Shown here: positions 1-8,535 of the stretch, piece after piece
Position numbering within the stretch: the stretch's first letter is position 1
How the letters are laid out: each line of letters begins with the position of its first letter
Assembly: GCA_964398035.1 (NCBI GenBank)
Contig: CAYNLI010000002.1
Location: forward strand, 8,007-72,006
Direction of reading: 5' to 3'
DNA from: Saonia sp964398035
GTDB lineage: Bacteria; Bacteroidota; Bacteroidia; Flavobacteriales; Flavobacteriaceae
Length of the DNA: 64,000 nt
The notes under the pieces: generated by a model
Database searches by the model: none
What the model was told of the DNA's origin: nothing
Seen by the model: only the letters and a program-made list of their open reading frames with translations
Made by a program: the position numbers and the translations under genes

Positions 1-1439
1 TCATTTTGCCCAAAAAAAGTTCTTGCCCCAGCCCTTAAACGTACTCCCTCTGCATTGTTATAGCCAAATACACTATAAATATTACCAAGGTCAACGTTCC
101 ATTTATTAACCTCTACATAACCTGAACCCAAAATACTCACAATATTATAAAAGGTGTTGAACTTGGGCACTGTTCTCAATGTATCCAATAATTTGTATAT
201 CCCCTGCTCGTCTTTGTTTAGACTTTCCAACCTACTATTTTTCCAAAAAATGCTGTCCCTGTTCCTGACCAAAGCATCAAAAGGGTCCGTTTGATTTTTA
301 TAAAATTTTTCTGGTTTTAGAATATCAAATTTATAATTATCATATACTGTGGTACGCTTGCCGTACAATCCTTTTGTTTTTTCCTTTTTGCTATAACTGA
401 AATCACTGAGCATATAATCTCGTTTCAATAGAAAAACGGAATCGTTCACCACATCAAAATCTTGTTCTATATAAATTTCTTTCACCCAGTTGATGTTGGC
501 GCTTTTAGTGACTTCAAGATTTATTTTTTTGATGGCAAAAGTCGAGTCGTTCACCCAAAAATCACCTTTAAATGTGAGTTCGTTTTTCCTTCTTGGGTAA
601 TAGATAATATTGTAGCACCATTTATTATCTATATATGTACTGTCTGAAAGCACATAATTATAGGTATCTATTCCTGTTCTTGATAGTGGGCTGGTAAAAC
701 TTTTATCAAAAAACTTAAGATAATTGTCATAAATATCATAGTCAGAATACAAATCCTCTACAAAAGCAATAATAGCTTGATTGTTATTAAAACCTGAATT
801 TTTGCTTCCAAGAACATCTTCTTTCTTTTTAGCTATTACATTGTTCCCGTACACTTTGGAAAAGGTTTCATTTAAAAAAATCGGTAAATAGGTTTTCCCT
901 GTAATGCGAGAAGTGTCCAAATCATTAAAAATGAACTCCATTCCCTTAAAAATCTTTTTTTGCATTAAAGCGCTATCAATGGAATTAAGGTCAAACTCTA
1001 TTTTTTCATATTTATCATATTGATATTGCTTAAACTTATGAACTCCATTGACCCTTTTCTTGGTCCAAATTTTCTTTAAAATATCTATTGCCAGATTATT
1101 TTTCTTAGACTGTTTTCCCACATAAATTACAACCTCATCTAATTCCTCATTAGATTCCTCCAGCACAATATTCATATTGTAATTTACCTTCGACGAGAGC
1201 GGGATTTCTTGCGTGGCATATCCAATAAAGGAAACAACCAAAGTTTGATAGTTATTAAAAGATTCCATATAAAACCTGCCATTATCATTGGTTATGGTTC
1301 CTTCATAAGAATCTTTGAACAAAACATTGGCAAAGGCCACAGGCTCACCTAATTCATCCACGACCATACCACTTACTTTAGTCTGGGAAATGGTATAACA
1401 AGTGAAAAATAAAAACAAAGGGAAAATAATTTTTTTCAT
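1..1439 (-). CDS. DUF5686 / carboxypeptidase-regulatory-like outer membrane protein (3' end outside window)
   Basis: The reading frame starts at 1439 and runs open to the window edge, so at least 479 codons are present and the C-terminus is missing. Residues 1-19 form a signal peptide (MKKIIFPLFLFFT...). A CarboxypepD_reg-like beta-sandwich follows (about residues 21-105, with the typical KVSGMVVDELGEPVAFANV start). The rest resembles the DUF5686 family, predicted outer-membrane proteins of Bacteroidota with a C-terminal beta-barrel. The part nearest the window edge contains the EGVRLRAGART-like stretch typical of such barrels. Function is unknown. It lies downstream of pdhB on the same strand but behind a terminator, so it is probably transcribed separately. 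Confidence 0.8.
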   Translation of the reverse strand, partial: MKKIIFPLFLFFTCYTISQTKVSGMVVDELGEPVAFANVLFKDSYEGTITNDNGRFYMESFNNYQTLVVSFIGYATQEIPLSSKVNYNMNIVLEESNEELDEVVIYVGKQSKKNNLAIDILKKIWTKKRVNGVHKFKQYQYDKYEKIEFDLNSIDSALMQKKIFKGMEFIFNDLDTSRITGKTYLPIFLNETFSKVYGNNVIAKKKEDVLGSKNSGFNNNQAIIAFVEDLYSDYDIYDNYLKFFDKSFTSPLSRTGIDTYNYVLSDSTYIDNKWCYNIIYYPRRKNELTFKGDFWVNDSTFAIKKINLEVTKSANINWVKEIYIEQDFDVVNDSVFLLKRDYMLSDFSYSKKEKTKGLYGKRTTVYDNYKFDILKPEKFYKNQTDPFDALVRNRDSIFWKNSRLESLNKDEQGIYKLLDTLRTVPKFNTFYNIVSILGSGYVEVNKWNVDLGNIYSVFGYNNAEGVRLRAGARTFFGQN

Positions 1440-1458
1440 TAGCTCATACATATTAACC

Positions 1459-1481
1459 CACAACTCTTAAAAGAGGTTGTG
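1459..1481. other. imperfect inverted repeat in the 5' leader of the DUF5686 gene
   Basis: CACAACTCTT and AAGAGGTTGTG face each other around two bases, with one bulged G, about 20 bases upstream of the start codon at 1439. It could form a leader hairpin or be a protein-binding site. Nothing in the sequence decides between these. Confidence 0.3.
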
Positions 1482-1537
1482 TATATAACGCAATAATTTA
1501 GGTTTGGTGTTAATATGCTATCGAATAATATATGTTT

Positions 1538-1577
1538 TAAAAAAATAAAGCTTCATCAACTTTTTGTCAATGAAGCT
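1538..1577 (-). terminator. Rho-independent terminator after pdhB
   Basis: The arms AGCTTCAT (1549-1556) and ATGAAGCT (1570-1577) pair. On the minus strand they are followed by a T-rich run (TTATTTTTTT). It lies 27 bases beyond the pdhB stop. Confidence 0.6.
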
Positions 1578-1603
1578 AAGATCGTTTTACAAAATAATAT
1601 GTT

Positions 1604-2581
1604 TTATTTATATAACACTTTTTTAACAGCTTTGATTACATCTTTATGGTTGGGCAACCATTCTGCCAATAAAACTGGAGAATAAGGGGTTGGTGTATCT
1701 GCTGTATTTATTTTTATAATTGGCGCATCTAAATAATCAAACGCTTGTGACTGTACTTGGTATGTGATTTCTGTTGCCACATTACCAAAGGGCCAAGCTT
1801 CTTCTAAAATAACCAATCTATTTGTTTTCTTAACTGAGTTCAAAATAGTCTCATGATCCATAGGTCTTACCGTACGCAAATCTATAATCTCACAGGTAAT
1901 ACCTTCTTTCTCCAATTCAACCGCCGCTTTGGATGCTTCTTTTATAATTTTCCCAAAGGATACAATAGTTACATCATTCCCTTCTCTTATAACATCTGCA
2001 ACTCCCAATGGAATGATATAATCTCCTTCTGGCACCTCTCCTTTATCACCATACATTTGTTCAGACTCCATAAAAATCACTGGATCATCATCTCTAATCG
2101 CAGCTTTTAACAAGCCTTTTGCATCTTTGGGGTTTGATGGTACGACTACTTTTAATCCTGGACAATTGGCAAACCAGCTTTCAAAAGCTTGTGAGTGTGT
2201 AGCTCCTAATTGACCCGCAGATCCCGTTGGACCCCTAAATACAATAGGGCAATTAAACTGACCTCCAGACATTTGTCTTATTTTTGCGGCATTATTTATA
2301 ATTTGATCAATACCTACCAAAGCAAAATTAAAAGTCATAAATTCTACAATAGGTCTGTTACCATTCATTGCAGAACCTACAGCTATTCCTGAAAACCCAA
2401 GCTCAGAAATAGGGGTATCCATTACACGTTCTGGTCCAAACTCATCCAACATTCCCTTAGAAGCTTTATAAGCACCATTGTATTCGGCAACTTCTTCTCC
2501 CATTAGATATACGGTGTCGTCATTTCTCATCTCTTCTGACATTGCCTCGCATATGGCTTGCCTAAACTGTAATGTTTTCAT
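1604..2581 (-). CDS. pdhB: Pyruvate dehydrogenase E1 component, beta subunit
   Basis: At 325 aa this has the normal length of a bacterial E1 beta subunit of the alpha2beta2 type. It forms the thiamine-diphosphate E1 enzyme with a separate alpha subunit and decarboxylates pyruvate in the cytoplasmic pyruvate dehydrogenase complex. Visible hallmarks are the N-terminal REAICEAMSEEM-like start, the GEEVAEYNGAYKASKG segment with the catalytic glutamate region, FMTFNFA, the GPTGSAGQLGATHSQ loop and the C-terminal transketolase domain (TVRPMD, LEEAWPFGNVATEI). No alpha subunit or E2 gene is adjacent, so the complex is encoded at more than one locus. A branched-chain 2-oxoacid E1 beta is the main alternative. 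Confidence 0.9.
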   Translation of the reverse strand: MKTLQFRQAICEAMSEEMRNDDTVYLMGEEVAEYNGAYKASKGMLDEFGPERVMDTPISELGFSGIAVGSAMNGNRPIVEFMTFNFALVGIDQIINNAAKIRQMSGGQFNCPIVFRGPTGSAGQLGATHSQAFESWFANCPGLKVVVPSNPKDAKGLLKAAIRDDDPVIFMESEQMYGDKGEVPEGDYIIPLGVADVIREGNDVTIVSFGKIIKEASKAAVELEKEGITCEIIDLRTVRPMDHETILNSVKKTNRLVILEEAWPFGNVATEITYQVQSQAFDYLDAPIIKINTADTPTPYSPVLLAEWLPNHKDVIKAVKKVLYK

Positions 2582-2627
2582 TTAATATGGAATATTTACT
2601 ATTATTTTCTTTACCCAAAACCGCAAG

Positions 2628-2635
2628 CAAAAATA
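2628..2635 (-). promoter_or_regulatory. -7 promoter element for pdhB
   Basis: On the minus strand this reads TATTTTTG, matching the Bacteroidota -7 consensus TAnnTTTG, about 47 bases upstream of the pdhB start. No well-spaced -33 TTG was found. Confidence 0.4.
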
Positions 2636-2683
2636 AGGAATTAATATGGCAAATAATAGTGCTCCAAAAATTAAAAAAACAAG

Positions 2684-2711
2684 AAATTTATTATGCGTGC
2701 ATAATAAATTT
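2684..2711. promoter_or_regulatory. 28-bp palindromic operator upstream of etfBA
   Basis: A 28-bp palindrome in which only the central base pair is unmatched. Its core, ATTATGCGTGCATAAT (2690-2705), differs by one base from the perfect palindrome at 26861-26876 upstream of the GDSL lipoprotein. It overlaps the candidate -7 box TAAATTTG (2705-2712), the position expected for a repressor. The size and symmetry suit a MarR- or TetR-type dimer; which one is inference. Confidence 0.7.
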
Positions 2712-2712
2712 G
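2705..2712 (+). promoter_or_regulatory. -7 promoter element for etfBA
   Basis: TAAATTTG matches TAnnTTTG, 46 bases before the etfB start codon. It overlaps the right arm of the palindromic operator. Confidence 0.5.
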
Positions 2713-2757
2713 AAAATTAATGGTTATCTTAGCCAAGACTTATTAAAACGTAAATAA

Positions 2758-3504
2758 ATGAAGATTTTAGTTTGCATCAGTAGTGTACCAGATACTACTT
2801 CAAAAATAAATTTCACGGAAAATGACACTAAATTTGACACCAACGGCGTGCAATTTGTCATTAATCCATACGATGAATTTGGACTTACCCGAGCCATGTG
2901 GTTCAAAGAAAAGCAAGGAGCCACAGTTCACGTAGCCACAGTTGGGCCAGCATCTACAGAACCAACCATAAGAAAAACATTGGCCATTGGTGCTGATGAA
3001 GCCATTAGAGTCAATGCAGAACCTACAGATGGGCTTTTTGTAGCACAACAATTGGCCGAAGTGGTTAAAAATGGAGCTTATGACCTAATCATTGCTGGCA
3101 GGGAATCCATTGATTATAACGGGGGAATGGTTCCTGGCATTATGTCTTCCATTTTGGATATGAACTTTGTAAATACATGTATCGGTTTAGAAGTTGATGG
3201 AAACAATGCAACTGCCATTAGAGAAATTGATGGCGGAAAAGAAACAGTAAGCACATCTTTACCTCTTATCATAGGTGGTCAAAAAGGATTGGTGCAAGAA
3301 AGTGATCTTAAAATTCCAAACATGAGGGGTATTATGATGGCGAGACAAAAGAAACTCAATGTCGTAGAGCCAATTGATGCAGTACAAGCAACCATAGACA
3401 CCAAATTTGAAAAACCAGCACCAAAAGGAGCGGTTAAATTGATAGATGCAAATAATATAGATGAATTAATTAGCCTTTTGCACAATGAGGCGAAAGTGAT
3501 TTAA
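2758..3504 (+). CDS. etfB: Electron transfer flavoprotein, beta subunit
   Basis: The 248-aa protein has the size and order of motifs of EtfB: MKILVCISSVPDTTSKI at the N-terminus, INPYDEFGLTRAMWFKE (residues about 36-52), AGRESIDYNGGMVPGI in the nucleotide-binding core and VQESDLKIPNMRGIMMARQKKL near the C-terminus. EtfAB is the soluble FAD/AMP heterodimer that accepts electrons from acyl-CoA dehydrogenases and passes them to ETF-quinone oxidoreductase. The gene is 10 bases upstream of etfA, so the two form an operon. The palindrome at 2684-2711 suggests control together with lipid metabolism genes. Confidence 0.96.
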   Translation: MKILVCISSVPDTTSKINFTENDTKFDTNGVQFVINPYDEFGLTRAMWFKEKQGATVHVATVGPASTEPTIRKTLAIGADEAIRVNAEPTDGLFVAQQLAEVVKNGAYDLIIAGRESIDYNGGMVPGIMSSILDMNFVNTCIGLEVDGNNATAIREIDGGKETVSTSLPLIIGGQKGLVQESDLKIPNMRGIMMARQKKLNVVEPIDAVQATIDTKFEKPAPKGAVKLIDANNIDELISLLHNEAKVI

Positions 3505-3514
3505 ATAAAAAAAT

Positions 3515-4483
3515 ATGGCAGTTTTAATATATACAGAATCCGAAAACGGGAAATTTAAAAAGAATGCCTTTGAAGTGGCATCATATGCCTTTGAAGTGGC
3601 CAAACAAATGGGTGCTACAGTTACGGCAGTATCTTTCAATGCAGAAAACAATGATGAATTGGGCACTTATGGCGTTTCCAAAGTGTTAAACATATCAAAC
3701 AGTACGCTCAACACATTCAACGCAAAAGCTTATGCGAAAACAATTTTTCAAGCAGCAGAAAAAGAAGGTGCAACAGTTATTATTTTAAGTTCTAGCACCA
3801 ACTCAAAATATATAGCACCACTTTTAAGTGGCAGTCTAAAAGCTGGTTATGTACCCAATGTTGTTACCGCTCCAGAAAGCACAAGTCCATTTATGGTAAA
3901 AAGAACCGCTTTTAGCAATAAAGGTTTTGCATACACCCAAATAAATACAGACACAAAAATTATTGGCGTATCCAATAATGCTTATGGAATTTTTGAAAAT
4001 AAGGTGGATACAACTACAGAAGATTTTAGTCCATCAGTAAGTGATGTAGATTTTTTAGTTAAATCCACAGAAATAGATAAAGCAGCTGGAAAAGTAACCA
4101 TAGCCGATGCGGAAATTGTTGTTTCTGGTGGTCGAGGACTTAAAGGTCCTGAAAACTGGGGGATGATAGAAGAATTGGCAGATGTACTAGGTGCTGCAAC
4201 CGCATGTTCCAAGCCTGTTTCTGATATGGGTTGGAGGCCTCATGGTGAACATGTAGGGCAAACAGGAAAGCCAGTTGCAAGTAATCTTTATATTGCCATT
4301 GGAATTTCTGGAGCCATTCAGCATTTGGCCGGAATCAATGCTTCTAAGGTGAAAGTTGTTATAAATACTGACCCTGAAGCTCCTTTTTTTAAAGCTGCTG
4401 ATTACGGAGTTGTTGGTGATGCTTTTGAAGTTGTTCCTGAACTCATAGAAAAATTAAAAGAATTTAAAGCTCAAAACACTTAA
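3515..4483 (+). CDS. etfA: Electron transfer flavoprotein, alpha subunit
   Basis: The 322-aa protein carries the C-terminal FAD-binding domain of EtfA: VVSGGRGLKGPENWGMIEELADVLGAATACSKPVSDMGWRPHGEHVGQTGKPVASNLYIAIGISGAIQHLAGI, broken here only by reading order, followed by INTDPEAPFFKAADYGVVGD.. The N-terminal half matches the beta-subunit-like domain. It is the partner of EtfB, encoded 10 bases upstream. A terminator follows at 4509-4553, which closes the two-gene operon. Confidence 0.5.
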   Translation: MAVLIYTESENGKFKKNAFEVASYAFEVAKQMGATVTAVSFNAENNDELGTYGVSKVLNISNSTLNTFNAKAYAKTIFQAAEKEGATVIILSSSTNSKYIAPLLSGSLKAGYVPNVVTAPESTSPFMVKRTAFSNKGFAYTQINTDTKIIGVSNNAYGIFENKVDTTTEDFSPSVSDVDFLVKSTEIDKAAGKVTIADAEIVVSGGRGLKGPENWGMIEELADVLGAATACSKPVSDMGWRPHGEHVGQTGKPVASNLYIAIGISGAIQHLAGINASKVKVVINTDPEAPFFKAADYGVVGDAFEVVPELIEKLKEFKAQNT

Positions 4484-4508
4484 TTTTTGTTAATTTGTGT
4501 CCTTAAAG

Positions 4509-4553
4509 GGCTGTTTAAATATTTGGGCTACCCTTTTATTTAAACAGCCTTTC
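4509..4553 (+). terminator. terminator after etfBA
   Basis: GGCTGTTTAAAT (4509-4520) pairs perfectly with ATTTAAACAGCC (4538-4549), followed by TTTCTT. It lies 25 bases after the etfA stop. Confidence 0.75.
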
Positions 4554-4570
4554 TTAGTTTAAAAAAATAT

Positions 4571-5197
4571 ATGAGTTTAGTAAGATTAAAAATAAAGGGA
4601 ATATCCTATAGCCAAACACAGAATGGCGCTTATGCCCTAATATTAAATGAAGTTGAGGGTGATCGAAAACTTCCCATTGTCATTGGTGCTTTTGAGGCTC
4701 AATCCATTGCTATAGCTTTGGAAAAAGAAATTAAGCCTCCAAGACCTTTGACACATGACCTCTTTAAGAATTTTGCCGACCGATTTGATATTGTTGTAAA
4801 ACAAGTTATTATCCATAAATTGGTAGATGGCGTTTTCTATTCCAGTATCATTTGTGAACGAGATAAGATTGAAGAAATTATTGATGCTAGAACAAGTGAT
4901 GCCATTGCTCTGGCTCTTCGTTTTAATGCACCTATTTTCACGTATAAAACTATTCTTGATAAAGCTGGAATATTCTTAAAATTTTCATCAAAAGAAAAAA
5001 ACAAAGAAGATAGTGACGATAGCATTATTGTAGATGAAATTTTGCAAGAGGGCGGCGAAACAGTAGAAATAGACACAGGAGATGCCTACAAAGAGCTTAC
5101 AGTTGAGGAATTACACAAAGAGTTGCACAAAGCAGTCGCTAATGAAAATTATGAAAAAGCAGCGCAACTAAGGGACGAAATATCCAAGCGTAAATAA
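4571..5197 (+). CDS. Bifunctional nuclease (DUF151/BFN) family protein with UVR motif
   Basis: The 208-aa protein has an N-terminal DUF151 (BFN) domain at about residues 5-135, with LPIVIGAFEAQSIAIALE, RPLTHDLF and the DARTSDAIALALRFNAPIF segment typical of the family. The C-terminus (about 170-205, ELHKELHKAVANENYEKAAQLRDEI) is a UVR motif like those in UvrB/UvrC. Family members have been described as DNase/RNase enzymes, but the physiological role in Bacteroidota is not established. The gene lies 14 bases upstream of the nucleoside transporter, so the two are probably co-transcribed; a link to nucleotide salvage is inference. Confidence 0.85.
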   Translation: MSLVRLKIKGISYSQTQNGAYALILNEVEGDRKLPIVIGAFEAQSIAIALEKEIKPPRPLTHDLFKNFADRFDIVVKQVIIHKLVDGVFYSSIICERDKIEEIIDARTSDAIALALRFNAPIFTYKTILDKAGIFLKFSSKEKNKEDSDDSIIVDEILQEGGETVEIDTGDAYKELTVEELHKELHKAVANENYEKAAQLRDEISKRK

Positions 5198-5211
5198 CCA
5201 ATCTACATTTT

Positions 5212-6672
5212 ATGAAAATAGGACTTTGGGTTTCTTTTCTACTATTGTTATCCTTTCCATTAGTTGCACAAGAAAATGTTTTGGTAAATACGCTACAAAC
5301 TGTAGTTGAAACTACTACTATAAATGACATTACAATACCAACCAACACTCCTCAAGCAGTTCCTAGTGAAGGGTTTTCCTCAAACAGTTTGGGGCGTGGG
5401 ATTATAGGTATGGCCGCACTTATTTTAATTTCCTTTTTATTTAGCACCAACCGTAAAGCCATTAATTGGAAAACAGTAGGCATAGGCTTAACCATACAAC
5501 TTATCATTGCCATTGGGGTACTCAAAGTAAATTTTGTTAAGGTGGTTTTTGAATGGATTGGTCAGAAGTTTGTCAACTTATTGGAATACACTAGGGCAGG
5601 GAGCCAATTCTTGTTTGAAGGACTAGTAGTGGATATGGATACCTTTGGGTTCATATTTGCCTTTCAAGTCCTTCCCACAATTATTTTCTTTTCTGCCCTT
5701 ACCTCTGTATTGTATTATTTAGGAGTTATTCAATTTATTGTAAAAGGGTTGGCTTGGTTACTTACAAAATCATTGGGGATATCTGGCGCAGAGAGTTTAA
5801 GCATTGCTGGGAATATCTTTTTAGGCCAGACAGAAGCGCCACTACTTATCAAAGCCTATTTGGAAAAAATGAACAAATCCGAAATTCTATTAGTCATGAT
5901 AGGCGGCATGGCAACTGTAGCTGGGGCAGTTCTAGCAGCATATATAGGATTTTTGGGAGGAAACGACCCTGTTTTACGGTTGATTTTCGCAAAACACCTA
6001 TTGGCCGCATCCGTAATGGCTGCACCAGGAGCTATAGTTGTTTCAAAAATTTTATACCCACAAACCGAAGCCATTAATACCGAAGTAAATGTGTCTTCCG
6101 AAAAAATTGGCGCAAATATTTTAGATGCCATAGCAAATGGTACAACTGAAGGACTTAAACTAGCTGTAAACGTAGGTGCAATGCTTCTTGTTTTTGTAGC
6201 CTTTATTGCAATGATTAATGGGGTTTTAGGAAGTGTCGGTGATTTTACAAATCTAAATTCATGGATTTCCAACCATTCTCCATATGACTCCTTTTCATTA
6301 GAAGCCATCTTAGGCACCATCTTTGCACCCCTAATGTGGCTTATAGGTGTTGCAAAAGAAGATGTTATGCTTATGGGCCAACTCTTGGGAATTAAATTGG
6401 CTGCAAGTGAGTTTATTGGATACATTCAATTGGCTGAGTTAAAAAACATGGCCAATGGCTCACATTTAACATACAATAAATCCATCATCATGGCCACCTA
6501 TATGCTTTGTGGTTTTGCAAACTTTGCATCCATAGGCATACAGATAGGCGGTATAGGTTCTTTAGCTCCAGGGCAACGAAAAACGCTATCAAAATTTGGC
6601 ATGAAAGCCGTTTTGGGCGGTTCTTTGGCCTCTTTACTTTCTGCTACTATAGCAGGGATGATTTTAGGGTAG
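5212..6672 (+). CDS. Concentrative nucleoside transporter (CNT/NupC family)
   Basis: The 486-aa inner-membrane protein carries the CNT signatures: the first helices with GRGIIGMAALILISFLFS, then GNIFLGQTEAPLLIKAYLEKM with the nucleoside-binding QTEAP motif, the gate region GGMATVAGAVLAAYIGFLGG, and C-terminal STYMLCGFANFASIGIQIGG-like helices. It should import nucleosides with Na+ or H+. Compared with NupC (about 400 aa) it has an extra N-terminal segment of about 60 residues that begins like a cleavable signal peptide (MKIGLWVSFLLLLSFPLVAQ). Its neighbour thyA fits pyrimidine salvage. Confidence 0.92.
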   Translation: MKIGLWVSFLLLLSFPLVAQENVLVNTLQTVVETTTINDITIPTNTPQAVPSEGFSSNSLGRGIIGMAALILISFLFSTNRKAINWKTVGIGLTIQLIIAIGVLKVNFVKVVFEWIGQKFVNLLEYTRAGSQFLFEGLVVDMDTFGFIFAFQVLPTIIFFSALTSVLYYLGVIQFIVKGLAWLLTKSLGISGAESLSIAGNIFLGQTEAPLLIKAYLEKMNKSEILLVMIGGMATVAGAVLAAYIGFLGGNDPVLRLIFAKHLLAASVMAAPGAIVVSKILYPQTEAINTEVNVSSEKIGANILDAIANGTTEGLKLAVNVGAMLLVFVAFIAMINGVLGSVGDFTNLNSWISNHSPYDSFSLEAILGTIFAPLMWLIGVAKEDVMLMGQLLGIKLAASEFIGYIQLAELKNMANGSHLTYNKSIIMATYMLCGFANFASIGIQIGGIGSLAPGQRKTLSKFGMKAVLGGSLASLLSATIAGMILG

Positions 6673-6714
6673 TTCCGTTAATAACGTTTTGATAAATTTA
6701 TATTGAAGCATACT

Positions 6715-6742
6715 TTGTTTGCAATGGTTTTTTATACTTTCG
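6715..6742 (+). promoter_or_regulatory. candidate promoter for thyA
   Basis: TTG (6715-6717) and TACTTTCG (6735-6742) are 17 bases apart. The second box matches TAnnTTTG at 7 of 8 positions. It lies 25 bases before the ATG at 6767 chosen for thyA, which argues against a start further upstream. Confidence 0.4.
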
Positions 6743-6766
6743 TTTTCTAGAAATCCAAGCAGGAAA

Positions 6767-7591
6767 ATGAAGCAATATCACGACTTACTACAACATGTTC
6801 TTAATAACGGCAATCAAAAAGAAGACCGTACAGGTACAGGTACGATAAGTGTTTTTGGGCATCAAATGAGGTTTGACCTTAGCGAAGGCTTCCCTATGGT
6901 CACCACTAAAAAATTACATTTAAAGTCTATTGTTCATGAACTATTGTGGTTTTTAAAAGGGGATACCAATATTGGTTATTTACAAGAAAACGGGGTACGA
7001 ATTTGGAATGAATGGGCAGACGAGAATGGTGATCTGGGACCTGTCTATGGACATCAATGGCGCAATTGGAACAATGAGGGAATAGACCAGATCAAAGAAG
7101 TTATCCATAGCCTAAAAAACAATCCCAACAGCAGAAGAATGCTGGTCACGGCATGGAACCCCAGTGTTTTGCCCAACACCTCAGTTTCTTTCTCAGAAAA
7201 TGTAGCGAATGGAAAAGCGGCTTTACCACCTTGCCATGCCTTTTTTCAATTCTATGTTGCAGACGGCAAACTTTCCTGTCAATTGTACCAACGCAGTGCG
7301 GACATATTTTTAGGAGTTCCTTTCAATATTGCTTCTTATGCATTGTTTACCCTCATGATAGCGCAGGTTTGTGGTTATAAAGCTGGGGAATTTATTCACA
7401 CTTTTGGTGATGCACATATATACAACAACCATATGGAGCAGGTAGAACTGCAATTAAGTCGTGAATTGCGCCCTTTGCCAAAAATGACCATCAACCCAGA
7501 AGTAAAAAGCATCTTTGATTTTACGTTTGAAGATTTTACTTTAGAAGGCTATAACCCACATCCCCATATAAAAGGAATGGTTGCTATATAA
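6767..7591 (+). CDS. thyA: Thymidylate synthase
   Basis: ThyA methylates dUMP to dTMP using methylene-tetrahydrofolate. The start at 6767 (MKQYHDLLQHVL, preceded by AGGAAA) gives 274 aa, the expected length. An upstream in-frame ATG at 6719 would add a non-conserved extension that runs over the promoter. Visible motifs are EDRTGTGTISVFGHQMRF, the LPPCHAFFQFYV active-site cysteine, QLYQRSADIFLGVPFNIASYALF, and HTFGDAHIYNNH. Its partner folA is not next to it but 9 kb away, with the aromatic catabolism genes in between. Confidence 0.97.
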   Translation: MKQYHDLLQHVLNNGNQKEDRTGTGTISVFGHQMRFDLSEGFPMVTTKKLHLKSIVHELLWFLKGDTNIGYLQENGVRIWNEWADENGDLGPVYGHQWRNWNNEGIDQIKEVIHSLKNNPNSRRMLVTAWNPSVLPNTSVSFSENVANGKAALPPCHAFFQFYVADGKLSCQLYQRSADIFLGVPFNIASYALFTLMIAQVCGYKAGEFIHTFGDAHIYNNHMEQVELQLSRELRPLPKMTINPEVKSIFDFTFEDFTLEGYNPHPHIKGMVAI

Positions 7592-7630
7592 AAGCACTTC
7601 CACATTTTTATTTATACCCTATACTTATAA

Positions 7631-8524
7631 TTAAGCGCAAAAAATAGTTTTTAAAGCCAGTTCCATCTCATTATTGTCAATATAAGTTTTTGCCAGCTTA
7701 TGAATTTCAGCAATCTGTAATGCCTCATTAGGAGTATTTATAATTACCCTTAGGGTTGGGCTTTTTTTATATACCATTACTTCCTCATTTGTGGGCAGCT
7801 GTTCACAATTTCCAAGTCTACCGATATTGTTACCAGACAGTATATCAGAATTAAACACATGCTTTGGTAATTGATCCACACCAATACCTTTAGTAAAAAT
7901 AGGCTTAGGAATTTCAAATAATGATTGATCTGTTACTCTTGTATACAGACTTCCTCCCATTCGGGCTACTAAATCTAATTTTTCAGTATCCAATTTTCCG
8001 TTTTTGCCTAAATATTTATTATTGATATGAATATTAACGACTCTAGAAACAACAAGGTTTCCTGCCCCTCCTTGATTCCCTAATTCAATAATATTTTCCA
8101 CAACACATTCGAAAGAAACTGGAGATTCTGCAACTCTAGGAGGTTTTACCATTATAGAATTTACTTCTGTTAACCCCGCTTTTTCAAATTCGTTAACATC
8201 CTTTCCGTATTCGGTACTAGACAATGACATTTGTTCTACAATCGGATAGTTGACAATGTTTATTACAACTTCTTTGGTTGCTTTTACATTTGCCAACGTG
8301 TGTTTTATGGTATTATCTCTAACTCTTCTTGCAGGTGAAAAAATCAATATTGGAGGGTTTGCACTAAAAACATTAAAAAAACTAAATGGACTTAAATTAA
8401 CGTTACCTTTAATATCAACAGTACTTGCAAAAGCAATTGGTCTTGGCGCAACAGCCGTTAATAATATCTGATGTAACTCAGAAATTGAAATTGAATTTGG
8501 ATCTATAGATGTGATGTTTTTCAT
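7631..8524 (-). CDS. Flavin reductase family protein
   Basis: The 297-aa protein has a flavin-reductase-like FMN-binding split-barrel domain in its first 200 residues (LTAVAPRPIAFASTVDIKGNVNLSPFSFFN, then NTIKHTLANVKATKEVVINIV). It is the last gene of the phenylalanine/tyrosine operon, 11 bases after the fumarylacetoacetase stop. Related genes sit in homogentisate clusters of other Bacteroidota, but the substrate is not known and no reaction in the pathway clearly needs a flavin reductase. No maleylacetoacetate isomerase gene is present in the operon; a connection with that missing step is only speculation. Confidence 0.8.
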   Translation of the reverse strand: MKNITSIDPNSISISELHQILLTAVAPRPIAFASTVDIKGNVNLSPFSFFNVFSANPPILIFSPARRVRDNTIKHTLANVKATKEVVINIVNYPIVEQMSLSSTEYGKDVNEFEKAGLTEVNSIMVKPPRVAESPVSFECVVENIIELGNQGGAGNLVVSRVVNIHINNKYLGKNGKLDTEKLDLVARMGGSLYTRVTDQSLFEIPKPIFTKGIGVDQLPKHVFNSDILSGNNIGRLGNCEQLPTNEEVMVYKKSPTLRVIINTPNEALQIAEIHKLAKTYIDNNEMELALKTIFCA

Positions 8525-8535
8525 TTCAAATAATT